Assembly (NCBI RefSeq): GCF_003604215.1
Contig: NZ_QXGS01000009.1
Location: 62,001-126,000 of the forward strand
DNA from: Teichococcus vastitatis
Lineage (GTDB): Bacteria; Pseudomonadota; Alphaproteobacteria; Acetobacterales; Acetobacteraceae
Length of the DNA stretch: 64,000 nucleotides
Direction: 5' to 3'
Made by a program: the position numbers and the translations under genes. The notes under the pieces were generated by a model. The model worked only from the letters and a program-made list of their open reading frames with translations. It was not told the DNA's origin and searched no databases. Shown in pieces: positions 52,423 to 61,068 of the stretch (positions within the stretch are counted from its first letter, which is position 1; the number at the start of each line of letters is the position of its first letter).

Positions 52423-53864
52423 TGCCAACGCCGCGCCGCCAGCCCGCCGCGCCGGAGCTGGCGTCGGATGCGGATTTCCCGGCCCTGAAGCAGCTTGTTA
52501 TCCAGCAGACCGGTCATTTCTACTACAGCGACAAGGATCAGCTGTTGTGGGAAAGGCTGCTGCGGCGGTTCCGGCAGACCGGGTCGGCGAACAGCGCGGC
52601 CTATCTGCGGCGGCTCCAGGATCCGCAGGCCGGCGACGACGAATGGGCGGCCCTGGCCGCCGAGATCACCATCGGCGAGACCTTCTTCTTCCGCTACGCC
52701 GAGCAATTCGCCGCCCTGCGGCAGACCATCCTGCCGGACCTGCTGCGGCAGAACTGCGGACAGCGCAGCCTGCGCCTGTGGAGCGCAGGCTGCGCCAATG
52801 GCGCGGAACCCTATTCCCTGGCCATCCTGCTGCGCCAACTGCTGGGCGATGCGGTGCCGGAATGGCGGCTGAGCGTGCTCGGCACCGATCTGAACGAGGA
52901 CGCCCTGCGCCAAGCCCGGCTCGGCCTGTCCAGCCGGTGGTCGCTGCGCGGCCAGCCGGTTGAGCAGCTGGAACAGGATTTCGAGCCCGCCGACCAGGGG
53001 CGCCGCTGGCTGCTGCGGCCGCAGCACCGCGCCCTGGTGCAGTTCCGCCGCCATAACCTGCTGAGCCTGCTCGACAACAGCGCGCCGCTGGAACTGAATG
53101 AGTTCGACCTGATCCTGTGCCGCAACGTCCTCATCTATTTCCATCCCGACACGGTACAGGCGCTGGTGCGGGCCATGGCCGCGCGGCTGCGGCCGGGTGG
53201 CTGGCTGTTGCTCGGCCATGCCGAGCCCAACCCATCCTTCGCGCACTTCCTTCAGGTCGTGGAACTGCCCGGCACCGTGGCGTATCGCCGCGCCCCGCTG
53301 CCCGACGTGACGTCACCGCCCGGCCCGCCGGCCGCGACAGCGACGGAAGCCCTGCCCGCCCTCACGCCCGCGCCGCCGGGGCCTCCGCCGCGGCGGCCCG
53401 CGCCGGCCCTGCTGCCGGTGCCGCCATCGGATGCAGCGTCAACGCTTCCCGCCTTGGCAGGCACGATGGCGGTGCAGGCGCGTGCCGCGGCCGATCGTGG
53501 CGATCTCGACACCGCAGCGCGGGCCTGCCGCGCCGCCCTGGACGCGGCGCCGACCGTCGCGGCGCTGCACCAGCTGGACGGGCTGGTGGCTCGGGCACAG
53601 GGCCGGGTGGATGATGCGGAGGCGGCGTTTCGCCGCGCCATCTACCTGAAGCGGGACTTCGCCATGGCCCATTACCAGCTGGGTCTGTTGTTGCTAGACG
53701 AAGGCCGGCGTGCCGAAGGGCGGCGCGCCCTGGCCGCCGCCGCGCGCCTGGTGACCGCATGGCCCGGCGGAACGCTTCTGGAAGAAGGGGATGGGATGAC
53801 CGCGCGGCAATTGCACGCCGGGGTGCGGCTGCAGCTCGACGCGCTGGGGGATCGGGTGGGCTGA
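52422..53864 (+). CDS. CheR-type receptor methyltransferase with TPR C-terminus (WspC-like)
   Basis: 480 residues. CheR_N (ALKQLVIQQTGHFYYSDKDQLLWERLLRRF), then the SAM-binding domain: EITIGETFFFRYAEQF, LRLWSAGCANGAEPYSLAILL, VLGTDLNEDALRQAR, NEFDLILCRNVLIYF, GGWLLLGHAE. A proline-rich linker (about 285-350) leads to TPR-like helices (ADRGDLDTAARACRAALDAAPTVAALHQLDGLV...AMAHYQLGLLLLDEGRRAEGRRAL). This CheR-TPR form is typical of Wsp/alternative-function systems. ATG overlaps the CheW stop by one base (TGATG). Confidence 0.93.
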   Translation: MPTPRRQPAAPELASDADFPALKQLVIQQTGHFYYSDKDQLLWERLLRRFRQTGSANSAAYLRRLQDPQAGDDEWAALAAEITIGETFFFRYAEQFAALRQTILPDLLRQNCGQRSLRLWSAGCANGAEPYSLAILLRQLLGDAVPEWRLSVLGTDLNEDALRQARLGLSSRWSLRGQPVEQLEQDFEPADQGRRWLLRPQHRALVQFRRHNLLSLLDNSAPLELNEFDLILCRNVLIYFHPDTVQALVRAMAARLRPGGWLLLGHAEPNPSFAHFLQVVELPGTVAYRRAPLPDVTSPPGPPAATATEALPALTPAPPGPPPRRPAPALLPVPPSDAASTLPALAGTMAVQARAAADRGDLDTAARACRAALDAAPTVAALHQLDGLVARAQGRVDDAEAAFRRAIYLKRDFAMAHYQLGLLLLDEGRRAEGRRALAAAARLVTAWPGGTLLEEGDGMTARQLHAGVRLQLDALGDRVG

Positions 53865-54415
53865 TGCCGGACCGCGCTTCGCCCTACCATGTTCCTCCGG
53901 CCCGTGCCCGGCGCATCCTGGACCAGCGCACGGCGATGCTGGCGGCGCGCCGCGGCACCGCGCCCGAGCAAGCCTTGCTGCCGACGCTGATCTGTCGCCT
54001 GGACGAGGAATTCTGCGGCGTGCCGCTGCCCGGCGTCGCCCGGGTAGTGCCGGACGCCCCCTGCGCCGCACTGCCCGGCGCGCCGGCAGCGTTGCTCGGG
54101 CTGGTGGGCCTGCGCGGCCAGAGCTTCCTGCTGCTCGACCTAGCGCTGGCGCTGGGCCGGGCACGCCCGGTGCGGCCCGGCGGGCACTTGGTGGTGCTGC
54201 GCCACGCCGCGGCGCGCCTCGTACTGCGCGTCGATCGGGCCGAGGGCGTGAGGGCCCTGCAGCCCTTGCCGCCCGCGTCCGGTTCCCTGTCCGGCGCGAT
54301 CTCCGGCCATGCCCTGCTGCCAGCCGGGCCGGCCTCGTCATCGCTGGTCGGGCTGATCGACATGGACCGTCTGCTGCAACCCTTTCTTCCCGTTGCCCAC
54401 ACCGCCGGAGCCTGA
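53864..54415 (+). CDS. CheW-like coupling protein 2 (WspD-like)
   Basis: 183 residues. A positively charged N-terminal extension (YHVPPARARRILDQRTAMLAAR) as in WspD/FrzA-type CheW proteins, followed by the CheW core: LICRLDEEFCGVPLPGVARVVP, GLVGLRGQSFLLLDLALALG and a final LVGLIDMDRLL. ATG overlaps the cheR stop. Two CheW genes flanking a CheR-TPR gene is the Wsp gene order. Confidence 0.85.
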   Translation: MPDRASPYHVPPARARRILDQRTAMLAARRGTAPEQALLPTLICRLDEEFCGVPLPGVARVVPDAPCAALPGAPAALLGLVGLRGQSFLLLDLALALGRARPVRPGGHLVVLRHAAARLVLRVDRAEGVRALQPLPPASGSLSGAISGHALLPAGPASSSLVGLIDMDRLLQPFLPVAHTAGA

Positions 54416-54419
54416 TGCC

Positions 54420-56087
54420 TTGACGATCGCCAACCGCATTCTCCTCGGTTTCATGGCCATCACCCTGTTGCTGCTGGGGCTCGGCCTGTACGGCCTGAAC
54501 CAGATCAGCGTCGTGACCGCGGCCACGGACATGATCATCACGCGCGACATCGCCGCCCTCCGGCAGCTTGCGCAGTTGCGCGACACTGAAGCAGCGATGC
54601 AGGACAGCCGGGGTCAGCATTTCTCGCGCTTTCTGCTGCGCAATCTCGGCCGCGGCGGCGGCGCCGACGATCTGGCCACGCAATGGTCGCGCGAGGCCGA
54701 GGCGGCGGAGCGGCTGATGCGCGAGATGCAGGCGGCGGCGGAGCAGAACCTCGCCACGGCCGTCTCGCCCGAGCGGCGCAGCACCTGGCAACGCGTCGGT
54801 CGCCTGCTGGTCGGAACCGGCACGCAGCTGCAGCGCATCCGCTCGCAAACCCGGCTGCAGCTGGAGGCGATCCGCAATGAGGATCTGGCCGCCGCCATCG
54901 CCACCGGGGATGCGGTGACCGCGGTGCGGGCCGAGTTCGACCAGTCCAGCGATGCGCTGCGGGACGCGTTGAACGACCTGCTCGCCGCCGGGCAGCAGCG
55001 CGGGCAGGAGGTTTACAAGGAAAGCCGCATGTCGGTCCTCGCCGTGCTGCTGGGCGCGCTGGCCCTGGGCATTGTCATCACCTTGCTAATCCGCCGCTCC
55101 ATCACCGCGCCGCTGGCCACCTTCTCCGAGTTCGTCGGCCGCGTCGGCCGGGGCGACCTGAGCGGCCCGCCCGCCGCGACCGGCCGGGACGAGCTGGGCC
55201 AGCTCGGCGCCACGCTGAACGCCATGGTGGAGGGGCTGCGGCAACTGGCCCGGCAGAGCCGCGAGGCGACCGAGAACCTGAACGCCGCCGCTGCCGAGAT
55301 CCGCGCCAGCACCCAGGAGCAGGCGGCTTCGGTCGAGGAACAGCTGGCGGCGGTGCAGGAAACCGCCGCCACCGTGGATGAGATCACCCATTCCGGCACG
55401 CAGATCGGCAAGCGGGCGCAGGAAGTGATCGCCTCCGCCCAGGCCACGGCGCAGACCTCCAATGCCGGCCTGAAGGCGGTGGACGAGACGGTGCACGCTA
55501 TGGAGCAGATCCGGGAGCAGGGCGAGGCGGTGGCCGCCAACATTGTCGCGCTGTCGGAAAAGACCCAGGCGATCGGTGAGATCATCGCCTCGGTCAACGA
55601 CATCTCGGAACGCTCGCACCTGCTGGCGCTGAACGCCGCCATCGAGGCAGCGGCGGCGGGCGAGCAGGGCCGGTCCTTCGCCGTGGTTGCCGCCGAGATG
55701 AAGACGCTGGCCGATCAGGCCAAGGATGCCACGGCGCAGGTGCGCTCGATCCTGGGCGACATCCAGCGCGGCATCAATTCCTCCGTGATGCTGACGGAGG
55801 AGGCGGTGAAGCGCGTCGCGGCCGGGCGGGAGCGGACCGACACCACCCACACGACCATCACCGAGATCACCGGGCGCATCCAGGACAGCGTGCACACCTT
55901 TCAGCAGATCGTTGCATCCACCAACCAGCAGCAGCTTGGCATCGAGCAGGTGATGAGCGCGCTGCAGAACATCCGCCAAGCCAGCCAGCAGACGGCGGTG
56001 GGCACGCGGCAGCTCGACACGGCGGCGGCCAACCTGTCGCTGCTGTCGCAGCAGCTGGTGACGCTCGCCGACCGCTACCGGATCTGA
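54420..56087 (+). CDS. Methyl-accepting chemotaxis protein (WspA-like)
   Basis: About 555 residues. TM1 around 5-26 (RILLGFMAITLLLLGLGLYGL), a periplasmic four-helix-bundle-type sensor (27-203), TM2 around 204-224 (SVLAVLLGALALGIVITLLI), HAMP, and a long signalling coiled coil whose tip is HLLALNAAIEAAAAGEQGRSFAVVAAEMKTLADQAKDATAQV near residue 400-430. The canonical EAARAGE Arg is Ala here. Starts: the ATG at 54415 runs into a stop; TTG at 54420, 10 nt after GGAG, is preferred, TTG at 54393 possible. No C-terminal CheR-docking pentapeptide (ends TLADRYRI). Confidence 0.9.
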   Translation: MTIANRILLGFMAITLLLLGLGLYGLNQISVVTAATDMIITRDIAALRQLAQLRDTEAAMQDSRGQHFSRFLLRNLGRGGGADDLATQWSREAEAAERLMREMQAAAEQNLATAVSPERRSTWQRVGRLLVGTGTQLQRIRSQTRLQLEAIRNEDLAAAIATGDAVTAVRAEFDQSSDALRDALNDLLAAGQQRGQEVYKESRMSVLAVLLGALALGIVITLLIRRSITAPLATFSEFVGRVGRGDLSGPPAATGRDELGQLGATLNAMVEGLRQLARQSREATENLNAAAAEIRASTQEQAASVEEQLAAVQETAATVDEITHSGTQIGKRAQEVIASAQATAQTSNAGLKAVDETVHAMEQIREQGEAVAANIVALSEKTQAIGEIIASVNDISERSHLLALNAAIEAAAAGEQGRSFAVVAAEMKTLADQAKDATAQVRSILGDIQRGINSSVMLTEEAVKRVAAGRERTDTTHTTITEITGRIQDSVHTFQQIVASTNQQQLGIEQVMSALQNIRQASQQTAVGTRQLDTAAANLSLLSQQLVTLADRYRI

Positions 56088-56102
56088 GGCGCCGCCGCGC
56101 CG

Positions 56103-58265
56103 ATGAACGAGCTGCGGCAGGAGCTGCTCGCCGCCTTCGAGGTGGAGCACCGCGAGCATCTGGAAGCGATCCGCGCGGCGCTGCTGGCGGCCGAGCGCGG
56201 CGAGCCCTTCGAGCTGCGCGACGCCTTTCGCCGGGCGCACAGCCTCAAGGGCGCGGCGCGCGCCGTGGACCTGCCGGCTGTGGAGGAGCGGGCGCACCGG
56301 CTGGAGGCACGCTTCGCCCGGCTGGGCGAGGGTGATGCCACGCTCGATGCGGCCATGCTGGACGCGCTGCGTGGCGAGCTGGACGGCATCGAGGATGAGG
56401 TGGCCGGCCTCGCTGCGGCACCCGGGCCGGCGCCGGGGCAGGAGGGGATCCCGGGTCCGCGGCCGCCTTCGTTCGAGCACGGAACGGCGGAGGCCGCGGA
56501 GCCGGCGCCGGCCGCTGCCGCGCCCAGGCCTCCGGCGTCGGCCGCCGCGGCGGAATACCTGCGGCTGCCCACCACGCAGGTGGAGGCGGTGGCCGACGCC
56601 GCCCGGCTGGTGGCCGAGGCCCTGGCGCGCCAGGGCGGGCTTGCGGCCGGATGGCGGAGTGTGGAAGCGGGGCTGCGCGGGTTGCGCCGCAGCGCCGCGG
56701 TGTTGCGGCGGGCGGACGCGGCCGGGCGCGCCATGGCGGCCGATCTCGACGCGCTGGTGCAGCAGGTGGCCCGGCTCGGGCGTGACCAGCGGGCCACCGC
56801 CGCCGCGGTCGAGGCTGCCTCGACGGCGCTGCGCCAGCGCGTCGAGCGCCTTACCTTGGTGCCGGCCGAGACGGTGCTGGGTAGCCTGGCCCCCATGCTG
56901 CGCGAGCTGGTGCGCGAATCGGGGCGCACCGCGACGCTGGAGGTGGCTGGCCTGGAGGTGCAGGCCGACCGAGCCGTGCTGCAGGCGCTGAAGGACCCGG
57001 TGACGCACCTGCTGCGCAATGCCGTCAGCCACGGGCTGGAGCTGCCCGCCGAACGTGCAGCGCAGGGCAAGCCGGCCGAGGGCAGCGTCGCCCTGCGACT
57101 CGCCACCAGCGGCGGGATGCTGCGGCTTTCGGTGTCGGATGACGGCCCGGGGCCGGATCTGGCGCGCATCGAGGCCACGGGCGTCGCGCGCGGGCTGCTG
57201 CCGCCGCGCAGGGCCGACCAGCCTCCGCCGCCCGAGGACCGCCTGCTGGCGCTGGTGTTCGAGCCCGGCTTCTCCACCGCCGCCACGGTGGACAGGTTGT
57301 CCGGCCGCGGCATTGGCCTGTCCGTGGTGGCGGAGGCGATGCGACGGCTGCGTGGCACGGTCAGCATGCGGCCGCGCCAGCCTTGCGGCACCGAGATCGA
57401 GCTGGCGGTGCCGCTTTCCGCGGCTCGGCAGCCCGTGCTGCTGATGGAGGCGGCGGGGCAGAGCTGGGGCCTGCCCGGCCGCGTGGTGGAGCGCCTGCTG
57501 CGGCTTCGGCCGGACGCCGTGGAAAGCGTCGAGGGCCGCCCGGTGCTTCGCATCGAATCCGGCGGGCGTGACGTTATCGTGCCCGTGGTGAACCTGGGCT
57601 CCCTTCTCGGCCATGCGGCGACGCCGGCCGGCGGGCCGTTGCAGGCGGTGCTGTTGTGCAGCGGCACACGCCGGCTGGCCCTTGTTGTCGAGCAGCTGCG
57701 CGAAGTGCGCACGCTGGACGTCGAGTCGGTGGACGTGACCCTGGCCGAGGCCGGGCTGGTGACCGGTGCCGTGGCCCTGGAAGGGGAAGCGCCCGTTGTG
57801 GTGCTCAGCCCGGAGGCGCTGGTCAGCCGCTGGCTGCGGCAGGAGGGGCCGTTGGCGGCGGCCGGGCTCGGGCTGGTGGCGGCGGAGGCGGCCCCCGGCG
57901 CCACCATCCTGGTGGTGGATGATTCGATCACCACCCGCACCCTGGAGAAAAGCATCCTGGAGGCGCAGGGCTTCCGCGTGCTGCTGAGCGTCGACGGGCT
58001 GGACGCGCTGAACCGACTGCGCAGCGGCGACCTGCTGGTGGATCTGGTGGTCGCCGATGTCGAGATGCCGCGCATGGACGGTTTCGCTCTGTTGCAGGCG
58101 TTGAAGAACGACCCGCGCCTGGCGGCGATCCCGGTGATCCTGATGACCTCGCGCGCTGATCCGGAGGATGTGCGGCGCGGCCTGGAACTCGGCGCCGGCG
58201 CCTACATCACCAAGCAGAAATTCGACCAGCGCGAATTGCTGGCCACCATCGGGCAGATGCTGTGA
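56103..58265 (+). CDS. CheA-receiver hybrid kinase (WspE/FrzE-like)
   Basis: 720 residues. HPt domain with phospho-acceptor His46 (RRAHSLKGAAR), no CheY-binding P2 domain but an Ala/Pro linker (about 100-155), then dimerisation helices, HATPase (KDPVTHLLRNAVSHGLELP; VSDDGPGPDL; LSGRGIGLSVVAEAM), a CheW-like P5 domain (PVLLMEAAGQSWGLPGRVVERLL) and a C-terminal receiver with VVDDS and phospho-acceptor Asp652 (VADVEMPRMDG). All catalytic parts look functional. The fused receiver marks the Wsp/Frz class. Gap to the receptor gene is 15 bp. Confidence 0.93.
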   Translation: MNELRQELLAAFEVEHREHLEAIRAALLAAERGEPFELRDAFRRAHSLKGAARAVDLPAVEERAHRLEARFARLGEGDATLDAAMLDALRGELDGIEDEVAGLAAAPGPAPGQEGIPGPRPPSFEHGTAEAAEPAPAAAAPRPPASAAAAEYLRLPTTQVEAVADAARLVAEALARQGGLAAGWRSVEAGLRGLRRSAAVLRRADAAGRAMAADLDALVQQVARLGRDQRATAAAVEAASTALRQRVERLTLVPAETVLGSLAPMLRELVRESGRTATLEVAGLEVQADRAVLQALKDPVTHLLRNAVSHGLELPAERAAQGKPAEGSVALRLATSGGMLRLSVSDDGPGPDLARIEATGVARGLLPPRRADQPPPPEDRLLALVFEPGFSTAATVDRLSGRGIGLSVVAEAMRRLRGTVSMRPRQPCGTEIELAVPLSAARQPVLLMEAAGQSWGLPGRVVERLLRLRPDAVESVEGRPVLRIESGGRDVIVPVVNLGSLLGHAATPAGGPLQAVLLCSGTRRLALVVEQLREVRTLDVESVDVTLAEAGLVTGAVALEGEAPVVVLSPEALVSRWLRQEGPLAAAGLGLVAAEAAPGATILVVDDSITTRTLEKSILEAQGFRVLLSVDGLDALNRLRSGDLLVDLVVADVEMPRMDGFALLQALKNDPRLAAIPVILMTSRADPEDVRRGLELGAGAYITKQKFDQRELLATIGQML

Positions 58266-59335
58266 ACCCTGCCAGCCGTCCGCCGCCTGCCGCCGTGCGG
58301 GTGATGATCGTGGAAGACTCGCTGGTGGTGCGGCGCCTGTTGTCGCACATCGTGATGCGCGATCCACGGCTCCACCTCATCGCGGCCGTCGCCTCGGCCG
58401 AGGACGCCCTGCAGGAGCTGCCGCGGCTGCGGCCGGACGTCATCTCCATGGATATCCGCCTGCCTGGCATCGACGGGCTGGAAGCGACACGCCGCATCAT
58501 GTCGGAACAGCCGACACCGATCGTGGTGATCGCCGACAGCGTCGAGGATTCGGCGCTGCGCATCTCCATGAACGCGCTGCGCGCCGGCGCGCTGTCGGTG
58601 GTGGAGAAGCCGGTCGGCACCGAGACCGACGGGTATGAGCGGATCGCCGAGACCATCTGCACGCAGTTGTTCATCATGAGCCAGGTGCCGGTAATCCGGC
58701 GCCGTGGCCCCGGCATCTCCCGGCCGCCGCTGCCGCCGCCATCGGCGCTGCTGCCGCGAACGCGGCCGTCCGTTCTGGCAATCGCCGCGTCCACGGGGGG
58801 ACCGCCGGCGCTGGCGCAGGTGCTTGGCGCCCTGCCGGCCGATTACCCGCTGCCGGTTCTGCTGGTGCAGCATATGGGCAGCCCGTTCCTGGAAGGCTTC
58901 GCCGCCTGGCTGGACGGGCTGGTGCCGATGCGCGTCAGGCTGGCGCGGGATGGAGAGCGGCCGCGGCCGGGCGAGGTGTACGTGGCGCCTGGCGAACGCC
59001 ACCTGCTGATGGCGCCTGGCGGCGTGCTGCGGCTCAGTGCCGAGCCCCCGCTGGCAAGCCAGCGCCCGTCGGCGACGCGGCTGTTCCAGTCCGTGGCCGA
59101 GACGGCTGGCGCGCAGGGTCTCGGCGTGCTGCTGACCGGCATGGGCGAGGACGGTGCGGCCGGGCTGCTGGCCATGCGGCAGGCGGGTGCGCTGACGCTG
59201 ACGGAGCATGAGAGCACGGCGGTGGTGTATGGCATGCCCGCCGCCGCCGTGCGGATGGGCGGATCGTTGCTCACCCTGCCGCTGCCGCTGATTGGTCCCC
59301 ACCTGTTGGCGGTGGTGCGGGAGGCCATAGCATGA
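58262..59335 (+). CDS. CheB-type receptor methylesterase (WspF-like)
   Basis: 357 residues. N-terminal receiver with MIVEDS and Asp64 (VISMDIRLPGIDG); C-terminal methylesterase with catalytic triad Ser177 (AIAASTGGPPAL), His204 (LVQHMGSPF) and Asp297 (TGMGEDGAAG). It resets receptor methylation opposite to the CheR-TPR protein. GTG start overlaps the cheA stop by 4 bases (GTGA). Both domains have all key residues. Confidence 0.94.
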   Translation: MNPASRPPPAAVRVMIVEDSLVVRRLLSHIVMRDPRLHLIAAVASAEDALQELPRLRPDVISMDIRLPGIDGLEATRRIMSEQPTPIVVIADSVEDSALRISMNALRAGALSVVEKPVGTETDGYERIAETICTQLFIMSQVPVIRRRGPGISRPPLPPPSALLPRTRPSVLAIAASTGGPPALAQVLGALPADYPLPVLLVQHMGSPFLEGFAAWLDGLVPMRVRLARDGERPRPGEVYVAPGERHLLMAPGGVLRLSAEPPLASQRPSATRLFQSVAETAGAQGLGVLLTGMGEDGAAGLLAMRQAGALTLTEHESTAVVYGMPAAAVRMGGSLLTLPLPLIGPHLLAVVREAIA

Positions 59336-61065
59336 GCGGATTGTCGGAGCGGCAGGCGATACGGGTCCTGCTGGTCGAGGATTCCGAAACCCAGGCCCTG
59401 CAGATGCGCCGGATGCTGGAAGCGCAAGGCTTCCGCGTCACCTGTGCCGGCACCGCCGAGTTGGCCCTGGAAGCGCTGAACGCTTCGCTGCCCGCCCTGG
59501 TGATCGCCGATTTCCATTTGCCCGGCATGAACGGCGACGAGCTGGCGCGCCAGATCCGGCTCAACAGCCGCACCCGTTCGATCCCCGTGCTGATGCTGAC
59601 CGAAGCGCGCGAGGGCGACCTGGAGCGGCAGGGGCTGGAAAGCGGCGCCGATGCCTATGTGCCGAAATCCGCCGACCACGACCTGCTGCTGCTGCGCATC
59701 CGCGCGCTGCTGCGGCGCCGTGCCGTGACCGCCGCCAGCGAGCATGGCGGCGGCAGCGCGGCCTTCCGCCGGGCCAACATCCTGGTGATCGACGACAGCG
59801 CCACCTTCCGCACCTATCTGAGCGGCCTGCTGAGGCGCGAAGGCTACGTGGTCCGCGCCGAGGCGGATGCGGAAGCCGGCCTGGAAGCCGTCGCGGCGCG
59901 GCCGCTGGACTGGGATTGCGTGCTGATCAACGTTCTCGGCACGCGCTACAACGGGGCCGCCGTGTGTGCGCGGCTGAACGGGCTGCGTGGCGCGGCGACG
60001 CTGGCCGGGGATTCGGCCGGCTTCCAGATCGTCGCCCTGGGCACCGACAATGGCGCGGAGCGCGAGGCCCTGGCACAGGTATTCGAGGCCGGCGCCGACG
60101 ACATGGTGCCCGGCGTCGCGGAACCCAGGCTGCTGACCATGCGCGTCCGCGCCGCGCTGCGCCGGAAGATGCTGCAGGATGAGGACCGCCGCGCCGCGGA
60201 GGAGATCCGCGAGCGCGAGAGTTCGGTGCAGCGTGCCCTGGCCGAGGCGGCGGCGGCGCAGGCCAAGGCGGCGCTGGCGGAGGCGCTGGCCCAGGCCAAT
60301 GGAGAGCTGGAAGAAGCCAACCGCCAGCTGCGCGACACCCAGACCAAGCTGGTGCAATCGGCGAAGATGGCCTCGCTCGGCGAGCTGGTGGCGGGCATCG
60401 CGCACGAGATCAACAATCCGCTGGCCTTTATCCTGGCGCATCAGCGCACGGTGGAACGGCTGCTGGACCAGATGCAGTCGCTGCTGCCGGGGGAGGCCGA
60501 GGTTCAGCCGTTGCTGCAGAAGGCGCTGAGCCGCTCGCGCTCCATGACGCTGGGTCTGCGCCGCATCGAGGAGCTAGTAGCCGGGCTGCGCAAATTCTCG
60601 CGTTCGGACGACGCGTTCCAGCGCGTCAACGTTCCCGACGCGGTGGAAACGGTGCTGGCCCTGTTGGCGCACAAGCTGGGCGAGCGCATCACCGTGCTGC
60701 GGCAGTTCGAGGCGGTTCCGGAGCTGCGCTGTTCGCCGACACTCCTGAATCAGGTGGTGATGAACGTGCTGAGCAACGCCGCCGACGCCATCGTGGGCCG
60801 CGGCCGCATCGTGATCCGGACCGAGAGCGACGCACAGCATTACCGCATCGCCATCGGTGACAGCGGCCCGGGCATTCCCGCGGAGTTGCGGGAGCGCGTC
60901 TTCGAGCCGTTCTTCACCACCAAGCCGGTGGGTGCCGGAACCGGCCTCGGCCTCGCCATCGCCTATACTGTCATCCAGGCGCATGGCGGCACCATCACGG
61001 TGGGGGAGAGCCCTGACGGCGGGGCGTGTTTCGTGGTATCGGTTCCCACCAATCTGGAACCGTGA
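59332..61065 (+). CDS. Double-receiver hybrid histidine kinase, output of the chemosensory operon
   Basis: 577 residues. Receiver 1 (6-125; LLVEDSE, Asp60 in [12 protein letters not shown], Lys in VPKSAD) looks active. Receiver 2 (about 147-280; LVIDDSA) has Asn200 where the phospho-Asp should be (VLINVLG). A coiled coil rich in Ala/Glu follows, then HisKA with His358 ([15 protein letters not shown]) and HATPase_c ([30 protein letters not shown]). No membrane segment. Start overlaps the cheB stop by 4 bases. It replaces the WspR diguanylate cyclase of Wsp systems, so CheA probably phosphorylates Asp60. Confidence 0.9.
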   Translation: MSGLSERQAIRVLLVEDSETQALQMRRMLEAQGFRVTCAGTAELALEALNASLPALVIADFHLPGMNGDELARQIRLNSRTRSIPVLMLTEAREGDLERQGLESGADAYVPKSADHDLLLLRIRALLRRRAVTAASEHGGGSAAFRRANILVIDDSATFRTYLSGLLRREGYVVRAEADAEAGLEAVAARPLDWDCVLINVLGTRYNGAAVCARLNGLRGAATLAGDSAGFQIVALGTDNGAEREALAQVFEAGADDMVPGVAEPRLLTMRVRAALRRKMLQDEDRRAAEEIRERESSVQRALAEAAAAQAKAALAEALAQANGELEEANRQLRDTQTKLVQSAKMASLGELVAGIAHEINNPLAFILAHQRTVERLLDQMQSLLPGEAEVQPLLQKALSRSRSMTLGLRRIEELVAGLRKFSRSDDAFQRVNVPDAVETVLALLAHKLGERITVLRQFEAVPELRCSPTLLNQVVMNVLSNAADAIVGRGRIVIRTESDAQHYRIAIGDSGPGIPAELRERVFEPFFTTKPVGAGTGLGLAIAYTVIQAHGGTITVGESPDGGACFVVSVPTNLEP

Positions 61066-61068
61066 ACC

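Noticed and set aside
55086-58367. 1093-codon open frame on the minus strand
   Set aside because: Antisense to the MCP and CheA genes; low-complexity Arg/Gly/His translation, no start with a ribosome site, no domain.
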